Source: Bordetella sp. 02P26C-1 (GTDB lineage: Bacteria > Pseudomonadota > Gammaproteobacteria > Burkholderiales > Burkholderiaceae_B). From it: DNA of 64,000 nt. The notes under the pieces were generated by a model, which had not been told where the DNA came from, did no database searches, and saw only the letters and a list, made by a program, of their open reading frames with translations. This document shows, piece after piece, positions 54,600-64,000 of this stretch. A program made the position numbers and the translations under genes. The stretch is from NCBI RefSeq assembly GCF_009763255.1, contig NZ_WSJB01000028.1, forward strand, positions 1 to 64,000, read 5' to 3'. How positions within the stretch are numbered: position 1 is the stretch's first letter; every line of letters begins with the position of its first letter.

Positions 54600-55730
54600 T
54601 CAGGCTTCCGACAACGCGATACGCAGCATACGGCGCAGCGGCTCGGCCGCGCCCCACAGCAGCTGATCGCCCACGGTGAAGGCGCCCAGATACTGCGGGC
54701 CCATCGACAGCTTGCGCAAACGACCCACGGGAATGTCGAGCGTGCCGGTCACTGCAACTGGCGTGAGCGCGCGCACGGTGTCTTCCTTGGTATTCGGAAT
54801 GACCTTGGCCCACTGCGTCCCTTCGGCGATCAAGCCTTCGATTTCGTCCAGCGGCACATCGCGCTTGAGCTTGATGGTCAGCGCCTGGCTGTGGCAGCGC
54901 ATCGCACCGATACGCACGCACAGACCGTCAATCGGCGTGGCCGGCGTGCCGAAGGCTTCGCCGCGACCGAGAATCTTGTTGGTTTCGGCTTCGGCTTTCC
55001 ATTCCTCGCGCGATACACCGTTGCCCAGATCCTTGTCGATCCAGGGAATCAGGTTGCCGCCCAGCGGCACGCCGAAATGCTCTTGCGGCAGCGCGGGGTC
55101 TTGCTGTGCGGTCAACACACCGCGATCGATTTCCAGAATCGCCGAGGCGGGATCATCCAACAACGGCTTGACGGCCTGATTCAACAGACCGAACTGCGTG
55201 AGCAGCTCGCGCATGTGCTGCGCGCCACCGCCGGAGGCGGCCTGGTACGTCATGGAGGTCATCCATTCGACCAGATCGTTATTGAAGAGACCTGCCAGAC
55301 CCATCAGCATGCAGCTGACCGTGCAGTTGCCGCCGACGAAGTTGCGCACGCCGCGCTTGAGCGCCGCATCGATGACCGGACGATTGACCGGATCGAGCAC
55401 GATGATGGCGTCGTCCTTCATGCGCAGGGTGCTCGCCGCGTCGATCCAGATGCCGTTCCAGCCGGCTGCGCGCAGTTTCGGGAACACCTCGGTGGTGTAG
55501 TCGCCGCCCTGGGCCGTGACGATAATCGGCAGTTTTTTCAGAGCATCGATGTCGTAGGCGTTTTGCAACGGGCCTGCGCCGTCGGCCCACGAGGGCGCCG
55601 CGCCGCCAGCGTTGCTGGTGGAAAAGAATACGGGATCGATCAGGGCGAAGTCGTTTTCGTCACGCATGCGTTGCATGAGAACGGAACCGACCATGCCGCG
55701 CCAACCGACCAGGCCTACTGCTTGCGTCAT
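54600..55730 (-). CDS. asd: aspartate-semialdehyde dehydrogenase
   Basis: Reduces aspartyl phosphate to the semialdehyde feeding lysine, threonine and methionine. The 376-aa protein begins [22 protein letters not shown] (NADP-binding). The catalytic cysteine is C136 in [15 protein letters not shown], and [15 protein letters not shown] and [16 protein letters not shown] carry substrate and catalytic-His residues. ATG 55730 is chosen; a TTG two codons earlier also opens the frame. Terminators on both sides make it its own unit within the leu cluster. Confidence 0.97.
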   Translation of the reverse strand: MTQAVGLVGWRGMVGSVLMQRMRDENDFALIDPVFFSTSNAGGAAPSWADGAGPLQNAYDIDALKKLPIIVTAQGGDYTTEVFPKLRAAGWNGIWIDAASTLRMKDDAIIVLDPVNRPVIDAALKRGVRNFVGGNCTVSCMLMGLAGLFNNDLVEWMTSMTYQAASGGGAQHMRELLTQFGLLNQAVKPLLDDPASAILEIDRGVLTAQQDPALPQEHFGVPLGGNLIPWIDKDLGNGVSREEWKAEAETNKILGRGEAFGTPATPIDGLCVRIGAMRCHSQALTIKLKRDVPLDEIEGLIAEGTQWAKVIPNTKEDTVRALTPVAVTGTLDIPVGRLRKLSMGPQYLGAFTVGDQLLWGAAEPLRRMLRIALSEA

Positions 55731-55868
55731 TTTCAATGCTCTTGAGGTTGATAAATAAGGGAAAAAACGAACAATACCGACAATTTATCAGATTAAACGG
55801 GCTGATGTTGTGCGGTTTTGCATCGCACTGGCGGCACGCCACCGTGAATCAAATGGCGTCATGCCAAA

Positions 55869-55896
55869 CAAAAAGCCCGGCGAGATTCGCCGGGCT
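55869..55896 (-). terminator. intrinsic terminator after leuB
   Basis: AGCCCGGCGA/TCGCCGGGCT, a perfect 10-bp stem with a GAT loop, is followed on the minus strand by TTTTG. It starts 21 bp after the leuB stop and closes the leuCDB operon. Confidence 0.88.
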
Positions 55897-55916
55897 CTGA
55901 AGACGACCGGCTGCTA

Positions 55917-56993
55917 TCAGGCGAGCGCTTTCAGTACGGCGTCGCCCATTTGCGAGGTCGACACTTTCGTCGTGCCTTCTTCGTAAATGTCGGCGGTGCG
56001 CAGGCCCTGACCCAACACCTTGCGCACTGCGCCTTCGATGCGATCGGCCTCGGCGGCGAGGTTCAGCGAATAGCGCAGCAGCATGGCGGCCGACAGAATC
56101 GTCGCCAGCGGGTTGGCGATGCCTTGCCCGGCGATGTCGGGAGCCGAGCCGTGGCTGGGTTCGTACAAGCCTTGGCCGGAGGCATTGAGCGACGCCGACG
56201 GCAGCATGCCGATCGAGCCGGTCAGCATGGCGGCCTCGTCCGACAGAATGTCGCCGAACAGGTTGCCGGTCACAATGACGTCGAACTGGCGCGGATTGCG
56301 CACGAGTTGCATCGCGGCGTTATCGACATACATGTGCGACAGCTCGACATCGGGATAGTCGCGCGCGACTTCGATCACGATGTCCCGCCAGAACTGCGAG
56401 GTTTCCAGCACGTTGGCCTTGTCCACGCTGCAGAGTTTCTTGCCACGCTTGCGCGCCGATTCGAAACCAATGCGCGCGATGCGGCGCACTTCGGAATCGG
56501 CATAGCGCATTGTGTCGAAACCCTCGCGCTCACCGGCGAAGGCACCGTCTTCGGCCGTGCGCACGCCGCGCGGGGTGCCGAAGTAAATGTCGCCCGTCAG
56601 TTCGCGGATGATGAGGATATCCAGGCCGGAAACGATCTCGGGCTTGAGCGAGGACGCGCTGGCCAACTCGGGGTACAGAATCGCGGGGCGCAGATTGGCG
56701 AACAGGCCCATGGCCTTGCGCAAGCCGAGGATGGCTTGCTCGGGACGGAACTGGCGCGGCAGGCTGTCGTATTTCCAATCGCCCACGGCGCCAAACAACA
56801 CGGCGTGCGAGTTAAGCGCCAGATCGAGCGTGGCCTGCGGCAACGGATGTTCGAACTGATCGTAGGCCGCCCCACCCACAGGGGCTTGCTTGATATCCAG
56901 CGACAGGCCCAGCGCGCTCAGCACGCGCACGGCTTGTTCGACGATCTCGGGGCCGATGCCGTCACCGGGCAATACGGCGATGTTATGCGTCAT
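55917..56993 (-). CDS. leuB: 3-isopropylmalate dehydrogenase
   Basis: Oxidatively decarboxylates 3-isopropylmalate to 2-ketoisocaproate in leucine synthesis. The 358-aa protein starts [35 protein letters not shown], the substrate-binding [13 protein letters not shown], the Lys/Asp region with [15 protein letters not shown] and [27 protein letters not shown] identify it. It is the third gene of leuC-leuD-leuB, 50 bp after leuD. Confidence 0.97.
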   Translation of the reverse strand: MTHNIAVLPGDGIGPEIVEQAVRVLSALGLSLDIKQAPVGGAAYDQFEHPLPQATLDLALNSHAVLFGAVGDWKYDSLPRQFRPEQAILGLRKAMGLFANLRPAILYPELASASSLKPEIVSGLDILIIRELTGDIYFGTPRGVRTAEDGAFAGEREGFDTMRYADSEVRRIARIGFESARKRGKKLCSVDKANVLETSQFWRDIVIEVARDYPDVELSHMYVDNAAMQLVRNPRQFDVIVTGNLFGDILSDEAAMLTGSIGMLPSASLNASGQGLYEPSHGSAPDIAGQGIANPLATILSAAMLLRYSLNLAAEADRIEGAVRKVLGQGLRTADIYEEGTTKVSTSQMGDAVLKALA

Positions 56994-57043
56994 GAAGAAA
57001 ACCTATTAATGAAAATCTAAACGTTCGAGGCTTCAAGTGATCG

Positions 57044-57694
57044 TCAGGCGATCGGCCGGCTTTCCAGCCAGGGATGGCGTGCCAGGCGCTCGGCCTCGAA
57101 GGCGCGAATCTTGTCGGCTTGGCGCAGCGTCAAGCCGATATCGTCGAAACCATTCACCAGACAATACTTGCGGAACGGCTCGATGTCGAATTCCAGCTCG
57201 CGGCCATCGGCGGCGATCACGACCTGACGTTCCAGATCGATACGCAGTTTATAGCCCGGGAATGCCTTGACCTCATCGAACAAGCGCGCGACTTCCAGCT
57301 CGGACAGCTTGATCGGCAGCAGACCGTTCTTGAAACTGTTGTTGAAGAAGATATCCGCGTACGAGGGCGCGATGATGGCGCGAAAGCCGAATTGCGTCAG
57401 GGCCCAGGGCGCGTGTTCACGGCTGGAACCGCAGCCGAAGTTCTTGCGTGCCAGCAGGATCGATGCGCCTTGATAACGCGGCTGATTCAGCACGAAATCC
57501 GGATTCAGCGGACGCTTGCTGTTGTCCATGCCGGGTTCGCCATGATCCAGGTAGCGCAGCTCGTCAAAGAGGTTGGGGCCAAAGCCCGTGCGCTTGATGG
57601 ATTTCAGGAACTGCTTCGGAATGATCAGGTCGGTGTCGACATTCTCGCGATCGAGCGGGGCCACCAGGCCTTCGTGAGTAGTAAATGCTTGCAT
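57044..57694 (-). CDS. leuD: 3-isopropylmalate dehydratase small subunit
   Basis: The swivelling domain (216 aa) of isopropylmalate isomerase. It begins [31 protein letters not shown] and has the signature [15 protein letters not shown], which contacts the substrate next to the iron-sulphur cluster of LeuC. It lies 13 bp after leuC. The entericidin-like gene found between these two in some relatives is absent. Confidence 0.97.
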   Translation of the reverse strand: MQAFTTHEGLVAPLDRENVDTDLIIPKQFLKSIKRTGFGPNLFDELRYLDHGEPGMDNSKRPLNPDFVLNQPRYQGASILLARKNFGCGSSREHAPWALTQFGFRAIIAPSYADIFFNNSFKNGLLPIKLSELEVARLFDEVKAFPGYKLRIDLERQVVIAADGRELEFDIEPFRKYCLVNGFDDIGLTLRQADKIRAFEAERLARHPWLESRPIA

Positions 57695-57707
57695 GATGTC
57701 TGGACTC

Positions 57708-59111
57708 TTAACGGAAGTTGCGCACGTCGACGAAATGACCCGCCACGGCGGCGGCGGCGGCCATGGCCGGGCTCACCAGATGGGTACGCCCGCCCTGCCC
57801 CTGACGGCCTTCGAAGTTGCGGTTCGAGGTCGAGGCGCAACGTTCGCCCGGTTCGAGGCGGTCGGCGTTCATCGCCAGGCACATCGAGCAACCCGGCTCG
57901 CGCCATTCAAAACCGGCTTCGATAAAGATCTTGTCCAGGCCTTCGCGTTCGGCTTGCAGCTTGACCAGACCGGAGCCCGGCACGACCATGGCTTGCTTGA
58001 CGTTGGACGCCACGCGCTTGCCGCGCGCCACGGCGGCAGCCGCACGCAGGTCTTCGATACGCGAGTTGGTGCACGAGCCGATGAACACGCGATCCACCCG
58101 GATATCGGTCAACGGGGTGTTGGGCTTTAAGCCCATGTATTGCAATGCGCGCTCCATGCCGCTGCGACGCACGTCGTCTTTTTCGCGATCGGGATCCGGC
58201 ACGCGCGAGTCAACGGGCAACACCATCTCGGGCGAGGTGCCCCAGGTGACTTGCGGCTTGATGTCCTTCGCGTTGACTTCCACCACACGGTCGAATTCCG
58301 CGCCGGGATCGCTATGCAGCGTGCGCCAGTAGGTCACAGCCTGATCCCACAGCACGCCCGTGGGCGAGAACGGACGACCACGGAAGTATTCGATCGTCTT
58401 GTCGTCGACCGCGACCATACCCGAACGAGCACCGGCCTCGATCGCCATATTGCACACCGTCATGCGGCCTTCCATGGACAGGTCGCGAATCGTGCTGCCG
58501 GCGAATTCGATGGCATAGCCCGTGCCGCCAGCCGTGCCGATGATGCCGATGATATGCAGCACCACGTCCTTGGCCGTACAGCCGAAGGGCAGCTCGCCTT
58601 CGACCTTGATCAACATGCTCTTGTTCTTTTTCATCAAGAGCGTTTGCGTGGCCAGCACGTGTTCGACTTCGGACGTGCCGATACCGAATGCCAGTGCGCC
58701 CATCGCGCCGTGGGTGCTGGTGTGCGAGTCGCCACAGACGACCGTCATGCCCGGCAAGGTCGCGCCCTGCTCCGGCCCGATGACGTGCACGATGCCCTGG
58801 CGCAGGTCATTCATGCGGAATTCGGTAATGCCGTACTTGTCGCAGTTGGCGTCCAGCGTATCGACTTGCAGTTTCGAGATCGGGTCATCGATGCCTTGCT
58901 CGCGATTGAGCGTGGGCACGTTGTGGTCGGCCACGGCCAGGTTGGCGCTGATGCGCCAGGGTTTGCGGCCGGCAATGGACAGCCCTTCGAAGGCTTGCGG
59001 ACTGGTCACCTCGTGAAGCAGGTGCCGGTCAATGTAGAGCAAACAGGTGCCGTCGGATTCCTGGTTCACGACGTGCGCGTTCCAGAGTTTGTCGTAGAGG
59101 GTTTGGGCCAT
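57708..59111 (-). CDS. leuC: 3-isopropylmalate dehydratase large subunit
   Basis: The aconitase-fold subunit (467 aa) holding the 4Fe-4S cluster. Cluster cysteines lie in [17 protein letters not shown] and CSMCLAMN, and [32 protein letters not shown] is the substrate-site segment. ATG 59111 ([13 protein letters not shown]) is used; an in-frame ATG 16 codons upstream lies downstream of the promoter but lacks family similarity. A well-spaced promoter and palindrome precede it. Confidence 0.97.
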   Translation of the reverse strand: MAQTLYDKLWNAHVVNQESDGTCLLYIDRHLLHEVTSPQAFEGLSIAGRKPWRISANLAVADHNVPTLNREQGIDDPISKLQVDTLDANCDKYGITEFRMNDLRQGIVHVIGPEQGATLPGMTVVCGDSHTSTHGAMGALAFGIGTSEVEHVLATQTLLMKKNKSMLIKVEGELPFGCTAKDVVLHIIGIIGTAGGTGYAIEFAGSTIRDLSMEGRMTVCNMAIEAGARSGMVAVDDKTIEYFRGRPFSPTGVLWDQAVTYWRTLHSDPGAEFDRVVEVNAKDIKPQVTWGTSPEMVLPVDSRVPDPDREKDDVRRSGMERALQYMGLKPNTPLTDIRVDRVFIGSCTNSRIEDLRAAAAVARGKRVASNVKQAMVVPGSGLVKLQAEREGLDKIFIEAGFEWREPGCSMCLAMNADRLEPGERCASTSNRNFEGRQGQGGRTHLVSPAMAAAAAVAGHFVDVRNFR

Positions 59112-59165
59112 GAATAGACTCACACAGTAGCCGGCTGGGCCGGTGGACATCGAAAGCAAAGATGC

Positions 59166-59219
59166 ATTATGCCCATGCCCTCAAGCTAGTACAACGGCAT
59201 CATTTATCCTAGTATAAAT
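59166..59219 (-). promoter_or_regulatory. leuC promoter with upstream activator-type palindrome
   Basis: On the minus strand TTGTAC (59194-59189), 17 bp, CATAAT (59171-59166) form a good promoter. Just upstream, ATTTAT-N6-ATAAAT (59219-59202) is a perfect palindrome of LysR-site size placed at about -53, where an activator would touch RNA polymerase. No LysR gene is adjacent, so the regulator is unknown. Confidence 0.62.
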
Positions 59220-59292
59220 AGCACCACCTTGCGGGCCTGCAGCATGCCGACGCGGCGGCGCAGGCGGGACGAGGACCGAGAGTCGGGGCCAA

Positions 59293-59325
59293 TAAAAAAC
59301 GCCTCACGGCTTGAACCATGAGGCG
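59293..59325 (-). terminator. intrinsic terminator after the M48 protease gene
   Basis: CGCCTCA/TGAGGCG, a 7-bp stem with a 12-nt loop, is followed on the minus strand by six T residues. It is 86 bp downstream of the protease stop and insulates leuC. Confidence 0.82.
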
Positions 59326-59410
59326 CTATGACGTGCGCTTCCGAGGGGCGCCGGCAGTCAGGGTTTTGCTGAAGTCCGTGTGATGGCTTCACTACCCGCA
59401 GGGCACCGGG

Positions 59411-60247
59411 CTATTTAGCCCCCTTGGACTGCTCATACAACGGCAACACACGCTGGGAAGCCGACTGCAATTCGCTGATCCGTGTTGCCGCCGAGGGGTG
59501 CGTCGAGAGGAACTCAGGCGGGGCGCCGTCGCTGGCCGCGCCCATTTTCTGCCATAGCGTCACCGCGGCCCGGGGGTCATAGCCGGCCCGAGCGGCGAGT
59601 TCCACACCCATCAGATCGGCTTCACTTTCGTGTGTACGGCTGTTGGGCAAGGTGAACATCACGTCGGTCAGCTTGCTGCCCAGATCCGTCGATACGCCCG
59701 TCGCAGCGGCCAACACGGAAAGCCCTACGTTCGTGACCATCTGCTGAGACACGCGCTCGCGAGCATGTTCACGCAGGGCATGAGAAATTTCATGGCCCAT
59801 CACGGCGGCCAGTTCGTCGTCGGTGGGCTTGATCTGATTCAACAAACCGGTATAGACGGCCATCTTGCCGCCCGGCATGCACCAGGCGTTCACATCGTCA
59901 GAGGTGATCACGTGCACTTCCCAGTCCCAGTTAGCCGCATCGGGACGGAATGCGCCGACTTGCTGCACCAGCCGCTGAGAAATGGCTTGCACGCGCTTGA
60001 CCTGCGCGGGGTCCCGATCCAGTGCATTCTGGGATTTAGCCTGCTGGATCATTTCGGCATACTGTTGCCCCGCCTCTTGCACGAGCGCCTGCTCGGGCAC
60101 CAGGCTGGACATATATTGCGTACGCTGCACGCCCACGGTACCCGATTGGGTGGTCTGCACGCCAGCGCAGCCCGCCAGGGCGAGCGTGGCTACCAAGCCA
60201 GCGCTGGCCAGCATGCGGCGCATCATGTTTTTATGCTTCGCGGTCAT
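59411..60247 (-). CDS. M48-family metallopeptidase lipoprotein
   Basis: A 278-aa periplasmic zinc protease related to LoiP/BepA. The signal peptide ends in lipobox LALAGC (C27). The zinc site is HEISH (152-156) with the third ligand E207 in HESEAD. GGKMAVYTGLLNQI precedes the active site as usual. There are no TPR repeats, so it is closer to LoiP/YcaL than to BepA. It likely takes part in outer-membrane protein quality control. Its mature N-terminus would be processed by LspA. Confidence 0.9.
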   Translation of the reverse strand: MTAKHKNMMRRMLASAGLVATLALAGCAGVQTTQSGTVGVQRTQYMSSLVPEQALVQEAGQQYAEMIQQAKSQNALDRDPAQVKRVQAISQRLVQQVGAFRPDAANWDWEVHVITSDDVNAWCMPGGKMAVYTGLLNQIKPTDDELAAVMGHEISHALREHARERVSQQMVTNVGLSVLAAATGVSTDLGSKLTDVMFTLPNSRTHESEADLMGVELAARAGYDPRAAVTLWQKMGAASDGAPPEFLSTHPSAATRISELQSASQRVLPLYEQSKGAK

Positions 60248-60310
60248 TTGAGTTCTCCAAGGCGACTCGTTGAATCCGACAGTTCAGGACCGGGGCGGCG
60301 AATGATCCGA

Positions 60311-61372
60311 TCAAGCCCCGCACTGCGCGCGATGGCGCAGCGCGTGATCCATCAACACCAGCGCCAACATGGCTTCGACGATGGGCGTGGCCCGGATGCC
60401 GACGCAGGGATCGTGCCGGCCCAGCGTCTGCACCATGATGGGCTGCCCATTGCTATCGATGGAACGCCGCTCGACGCGGATGCTGGAAGTGGGCTTGATC
60501 GCCAGCGACACCGTGATCGGCTGCCCGGTGGAAATGCCGCCCAGCACGCCACCCGCGTGGTTACCGATAAACCCATCGGGCGTGATCTCGTCACCATGCT
60601 CCGAACCACGCTGCGTGACGCAATCGAAGCCCGCGCCGATGGACACGCCTTTCACAGCGTTCAAGCCCATCATCACGTGGGCGATATCGGCATCCAGGCG
60701 GTCATAAATGGGTTCGCCCCAGCCCACGGGCACGTTTTCGGCGATCACCTCGACGCGCGCACCGATCGAATCGCCGTCGCGGCGCAACTGGTCCATAAAG
60801 GCCTCCAGCTCAGGCACGATGGCCGCGTTTGGCGCATAAAAAGGATTGCCGGGCACATCGTCCCAGGAGACAAAGGGAATCTTGATCGGCCCGAGCTGGC
60901 TCATGTATCCACGGATCCGGATGCCATGCTGCTCGGCGAGCCATTTCTTCGCGATGGCGCCCGCGGCCACCGTGGGCGCGGTCAGCCGCGCGGAAGAACG
61001 GCCACCGCCGCGGGGGTCACGCAGGCCGTATTTGCGCGTGTAGGTAAAGTCGGCATGACCCGGGCGGAACGTGTCCGCGATGTTCGAATAGTCCTTGCTG
61101 CGCGCATCCGTGTTGCGAATCAAGAGCGCGATAGCGGTGCCGGTGGTGCGTCCCTGATAGACCCCGGACAGAATCTCGACCTGATCGGCCTCCTGGCGTT
61201 GCGTCACGTGGCGCGACGTACCGGGACGGCGACGATCGAGCTCGGCTTGGATATCGGCGGCATCCAGGGCGAGCCCCGGGGGGCAGCCATCCACCACGCA
61301 GCCAATGGCCGGACCATGGGATTCACCGAAATTGGTGACGCAAAAGAGAGTACCGAGTGTGTTGCCGGACAT
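60311..61372 (-). CDS. aroC: chorismate synthase
   Basis: A 353-aa FMNH2-dependent enzyme of the shikimate pathway that converts EPSP to chorismate. [33 protein letters not shown] carries the first histidine motif, followed by [47 protein letters not shown] and the late [13 protein letters not shown]. The length is normal. Transcribed in the same direction as the M48 gene, 63 bp apart. Confidence 0.97.
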   Translation of the reverse strand: MSGNTLGTLFCVTNFGESHGPAIGCVVDGCPPGLALDAADIQAELDRRRPGTSRHVTQRQEADQVEILSGVYQGRTTGTAIALLIRNTDARSKDYSNIADTFRPGHADFTYTRKYGLRDPRGGGRSSARLTAPTVAAGAIAKKWLAEQHGIRIRGYMSQLGPIKIPFVSWDDVPGNPFYAPNAAIVPELEAFMDQLRRDGDSIGARVEVIAENVPVGWGEPIYDRLDADIAHVMMGLNAVKGVSIGAGFDCVTQRGSEHGDEITPDGFIGNHAGGVLGGISTGQPITVSLAIKPTSSIRVERRSIDSNGQPIMVQTLGRHDPCVGIRATPIVEAMLALVLMDHALRHRAQCGA

Positions 61373-61500
61373 AAACGAAAGGAGTCAGGAAGCATTAAGG
61401 GGCAGGCCCGATTATGACATCACGCGGGCGTGGTATTGACGAGCAGCTGTGACAATCGGCAGCGGATGTGAATGCGCGCAGGCGATACGCACCCGGCCGT

Positions 61501-63033
61501 TCACGACGAGCAACTCACCTCGATTCCCCCCGCCCAATCGGGCGGCAATGCAGCGTAGGACTCATAGCCGGGCTTGGCGCGATAGGGATCGCGCAAGAGG
61601 GTCAGCAAGGTTTCGATTTCGCTGGCGTCACCCTCTTTGGCCGCGCGGATTGCTTGTTCGGCCAAGTGATTGCGCAGCACGTAAAGCGGATTGACGGCGT
61701 CCATAGCGTCCGCCCGAAGCTGGGCTGAGGCGTCGTCGGCTGCCGACTCCTCTGCGATCGGATCTTCGGCATGGCGCGCGGCCAGCTGTTCATACCAGGC
61801 TTGCGCGGCCGCTCTATCGATGAACAGATCCTGAAACCCTTGCGTCTGACCACGAACCGCATCCGCGAGCCGGCGAAATGTCAGCGTGAAATCAGCACGC
61901 TGGTCATGCATAAGCTTGAGCAGACTATCGAGCAACGCCTCATCCTCGGCCCGCCAGTGCTGAATGCCGAGTTTTTTGGCCATCCGCGCGTGAAACGCCT
62001 GAATGAACTGGGCCTCATAGCGATCCAAGACCGCGCGCAACGCGTCGCCGTCCGGCACCAGCGTGTGCAGGCTGCTAGCCAGCCGATGGAGGTTCCACAG
62101 CGCCACCGAGGGCTGACGGTTCCAGGCGTAGCGGCCTTGGGTATCCGAGTGATTGCAGATATGGTCAAGCTGGAATGTGTCCATGAAGCCATAAGGGCCG
62201 TAATCCAAGGTCAGCCCCATGATCGACATATTGTCCGTGTTCATCACACCATGGCAGAAGCCCACCGCTTGCCAATCAGCCATGAGCAACGCCGTGCGCC
62301 GGGTGACCTCGTCCAGAAAACGCAGAATGGCGCCCTTTTCGTCCGCGGTTTCCCCTTTGGGCGTTTGTCGGCATTCCGGGTAAAACCGGTCGATCACATA
62401 ATTAACCAGCGTGCGCAGTTCGTCGGGCTGCTTGCGCGAGGCCCAATGCTCGAATGACCCGAAACGCACGAAGCTCGGCGCCATGCGCGTGACGATGGCT
62501 GCGGTCTCTACGGTTTCGCGCTGCACGGGATCGTCGGATACCACCAACGCTAGCGCACGCGTCGTAGGGATGCCTAGCCCGTACATGGCCTCACTGGCCA
62601 GATATTCGCGCACGGACGACCGCAACACGGCGCGTCCATCGCCCATGCGCGAGTACGGGGTCATGCCCGCGCCCTTTAGCTGCAATTCCCAGTTTCCCTC
62701 GGGTCCGATGACTTCACCGAGCAAATGTGCCCTGCCGTCGCCCAATTGGCCGGCCCACACACCGAACTGGTGGCCGCTATAGACGGCGGCCAGCGTATCG
62801 CCCCCAGGCAGCGGCTGCTGGCCGGAAAACACCTGCAAAAACGCCTCCGATTGCAGCGCACGCGGCGATAGCCCGATCAGGGCGGCCGCCTGCTCGTTGG
62901 CATGCAGCAGACGCGGCTGCGTCAAGCCCTGCGGTTGCAGCCGTGTATAAAACGTTGACGGTAGCGCCGCAAACGAGTTGTCCAGCCGTAGTTGGCTCAG
63001 GTCGTCATGCAGCCCCGAGGTGGATAAAGTCAT
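61501..63033 (-). CDS. selO: SelO/YdiU protein adenylyltransferase (Cys homologue)
   Basis: A 510-aa pseudokinase-fold enzyme that AMPylates target proteins. LDNSFAALPSTFYTRLQPQGL, SGHQFGVWAGQLGDGRAHLLGE, LQLKGAGMTPYSRMGDGRAVLRSSVREYLASEAM and HGVMNTDNMSIMGLTLDYGPYGFMD (catalytic loop and metal Asp) identify it. It ends SCSS, with Cys508 at the place of selenocysteine in animal SELO. ATG 63033 is preferred over a longer open frame because it starts in the correct family position. Confidence 0.95.
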   Translation of the reverse strand: MTLSTSGLHDDLSQLRLDNSFAALPSTFYTRLQPQGLTQPRLLHANEQAAALIGLSPRALQSEAFLQVFSGQQPLPGGDTLAAVYSGHQFGVWAGQLGDGRAHLLGEVIGPEGNWELQLKGAGMTPYSRMGDGRAVLRSSVREYLASEAMYGLGIPTTRALALVVSDDPVQRETVETAAIVTRMAPSFVRFGSFEHWASRKQPDELRTLVNYVIDRFYPECRQTPKGETADEKGAILRFLDEVTRRTALLMADWQAVGFCHGVMNTDNMSIMGLTLDYGPYGFMDTFQLDHICNHSDTQGRYAWNRQPSVALWNLHRLASSLHTLVPDGDALRAVLDRYEAQFIQAFHARMAKKLGIQHWRAEDEALLDSLLKLMHDQRADFTLTFRRLADAVRGQTQGFQDLFIDRAAAQAWYEQLAARHAEDPIAEESAADDASAQLRADAMDAVNPLYVLRNHLAEQAIRAAKEGDASEIETLLTLLRDPYRAKPGYESYAALPPDWAGGIEVSCSS

Positions 63034-63097
63034 AGTCGAGAAATCCGTCAACGAAAAGTATAGGGTCAGGCTCGCGGCAGCCGAACGGGGCCGCGTT

Positions 63098-63475
63098 TTA
63101 AGAAGCCGATCGCTGGCTGCGCGCCGCGCGCTTGGCGGGTCGTACGTAGCAAAGCGCCGAAATGAAGAATATGAGTGAAAGGGCAACTTCCATGCCCGCT
63201 AGCGCGGCGGAAACGGGCGCGGGGTCCGACATGACCCTCACTACGCCTTCCATCAGGTACAGCAGCACCAGCATCGATGCCCATTGATAGGTATAGACGT
63301 TGCCCTTCAACACGCCTCGCAGCGGGAACGCCAGCGGCAACGCCTTGAGCAATAACCAGGATCCCCCCGGCCGTATGGGCGCCAGCACGGTTTCCCAGGC
63401 GACGCACAGCACGATTAAAGCCAGCAACGAGGCCGAGGCCGCCCATCGGAAACGAGGGTTCAATTCAGCATTCAT
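63098..63475 (-). CDS. DUF2069 membrane protein
   Basis: A 125-aa inner-membrane protein with four hydrophobic helices. SWLLLKALPLAFPLRGVLKGNVYTYQWASMLVLLYLMEGVVR is the DUF2069 signature. Function is unknown. It is divergent from the YihY-type gene (50 bp apart) and lies 64 bp upstream of selO on the same strand. Confidence 0.85.
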   Translation of the reverse strand: MNAELNPRFRWAASASLLALIVLCVAWETVLAPIRPGGSWLLLKALPLAFPLRGVLKGNVYTYQWASMLVLLYLMEGVVRVMSDPAPVSAALAGMEVALSLIFFISALCYVRPAKRAARSQRSAS

Positions 63476-63524
63476 CCCGGGTTTTGCCCATAAAAAACGC
63501 CATTCGAACTGCTATTATCGCCCG

Positions 63525-64000
63525 ATGAGCCGCATCGCTGAGCCACCCGCTGCCACGCAGCCCGCCGCCACCGCTACACCGCACACGCGGAGGTGGTCGC
63601 GTGCCGGGAAAATGCTGCAATTCGCTGCGCACCGAGCGGCGGAAGAACGCTTGCTCCAGGTGGCTTCGGCGCTGACGTTCACCACGGTGCTGGGTCTGGT
63701 GCCCATGCTGGCCGTTGTACTGTCGCTGTTCACCGCCTTTCCGGTTTTCCAGGAATTCCGCCTCGCGCTCGATCATTTTCTGGAAACCAGTCTGATGCCG
63801 CCCTCGGTGTCGGACAACATCATGAATTACCTGAATCAGTTCGCGCGCCAGGCGACGCGACTGACGACCATTGGCGGCGGTTTCCTGATCGTCACGTCAA
63901 TCTTGTTGATCATGACAATCGACAAGAGTTTTAACGATATCTGGCACGTAACACGCCAGCGGCCGCTGCCGCAGCGCGCGCTGATTTACTGGGCGGTGAT
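63525..64000 (+). CDS. YihY/BrkB-family inner-membrane protein (5' part)
   Basis: The first about 158 codons are in the window; no stop is reached. A polar N-terminus (MSRIAEPPAATQPAATATPHTRRW) is followed by ERLLQVASALTFTTVLGLVPMLAVVLSLF, a family-typical first membrane segment, and LTTIGGGFLIVTSILLIMTIDKSFNDIWHV. These match the UPF0761/BrkB group of putative membrane proteins, named for a Bordetella serum-resistance gene. The function of this copy is unknown. Confidence 0.85.
   Translation, partial: MSRIAEPPAATQPAATATPHTRRWSRAGKMLQFAAHRAAEERLLQVASALTFTTVLGLVPMLAVVLSLFTAFPVFQEFRLALDHFLETSLMPPSVSDNIMNYLNQFARQATRLTTIGGGFLIVTSILLIMTIDKSFNDIWHVTRQRPLPQRALIYWAV

Noticed and set aside
57695-57707. 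Entericidin-like small gene between leuC and leuD
   Set aside because: Such a gene occurs at this place in some relatives, but the gap is only 13 bp here.
58140-59117. 325-codon plus-strand frame
   Set aside because: Antisense to leuC, whose identity is certain; no signals of its own.
59112-59220. Leu-codon leader peptide before leuC
   Set aside because: Short ATG frames exist, but none shows a run of Leu codons and no terminator/antiterminator pair follows; a promoter and palindrome explain the region better.
59630-61417. 595-codon plus-strand open frame
   Set aside because: It runs antisense to the M48 protease and aroC, both of which have full family signatures. High GC keeps opposite frames open. 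No ribosome-binding site or domain is seen.

Overview
The window is a gene-dense, GC-rich stretch of a betaproteobacterial chromosome. The order leuC-leuD-leuB-asd-fimV-truA, the dapC-dapD-dapE set, a periplasmic 'Bug' receptor operon, the EIIA-HPr-EI regulatory PTS and the fused indolepyruvate:ferredoxin oxidoreductase together point to Burkholderiales, most likely Alcaligenaceae (Bordetella/Achromobacter relatives). This is inferred from gene content and order; no 16S gene is present. I see no CRISPR array, insertion sequence or prophage.

Layout. 1-6.4 kb: tRNA-Leu(UAG), then the lysine/diaminopimelate genes dapC-dapD-dapE with prmB and an ABC-F gene in one tight operon. 6.4-17.4 kb: fused IOR with a divergent LysR regulator, uvrD, a fatty-acid desaturase, rsmB and purN. 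17.4-21.8 kb: ribF-ileS-lspA. 21.8-27.8 kb: a catabolic operon for an unidentified (probably sugar-acid) substrate, made of a divergent GntR/FCD regulator, a Bug receptor, two enolase-superfamily enzymes, an FAH-family hydrolase and a 2-hydroxyacid dehydrogenase. 27.8-31.5 kb: coaBC, a YdjM-like membrane protein, an unknown membrane protein and an all-alpha dUTPase. 31.5-36 kb: ectoine-type ABC importer ehuBCDA and an orphan branched-chain amino acid binding protein. 36-42.3 kb: ptsI-ptsH-EIIA(Man)-gshB, then infC and thrS. 42.4-46.9 kb: an RcsB-like response regulator with an Hpt protein, two small genes, tRNA-Val(GAC), an O-antigen ligase and a family 9 glycosyltransferase. 47-51.4 kb: trpF and a TRAP transporter. 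51.5-59.2 kb: truA-fimV-asd-leuB-leuD-leuC. 59.4-64 kb: M48 lipoprotein protease, aroC, selO, a DUF2069 protein and the start of a YihY/BrkB-family protein.

The most interesting signal is in the thrS leader. An 18-codon open frame (42219-42163, minus) has a good ribosome-binding site and three consecutive Thr codons (ACT ACG ACC). Its last codons and stop overlap a segment that can pair with the 5' arm of a strong GC hairpin just before thrS. That hairpin is followed by a U-rich tract, so the layout matches a classical ribosome-controlled transcription attenuator responding to charged tRNA-Thr. Downstream in the same operon, infC appears to begin at a non-canonical ATC codon, as expected for IF-3 autocontrol, but the usual rpmI-rplT genes do not follow it. 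Other points of note are matched GntR operators in the catabolic operon, a KxK/KxR difference between its two enolase-superfamily paralogues, Gln in place of the catalytic Glu in its dehydrogenase, and an RcsB-like regulator/Hpt pair without a kinase.
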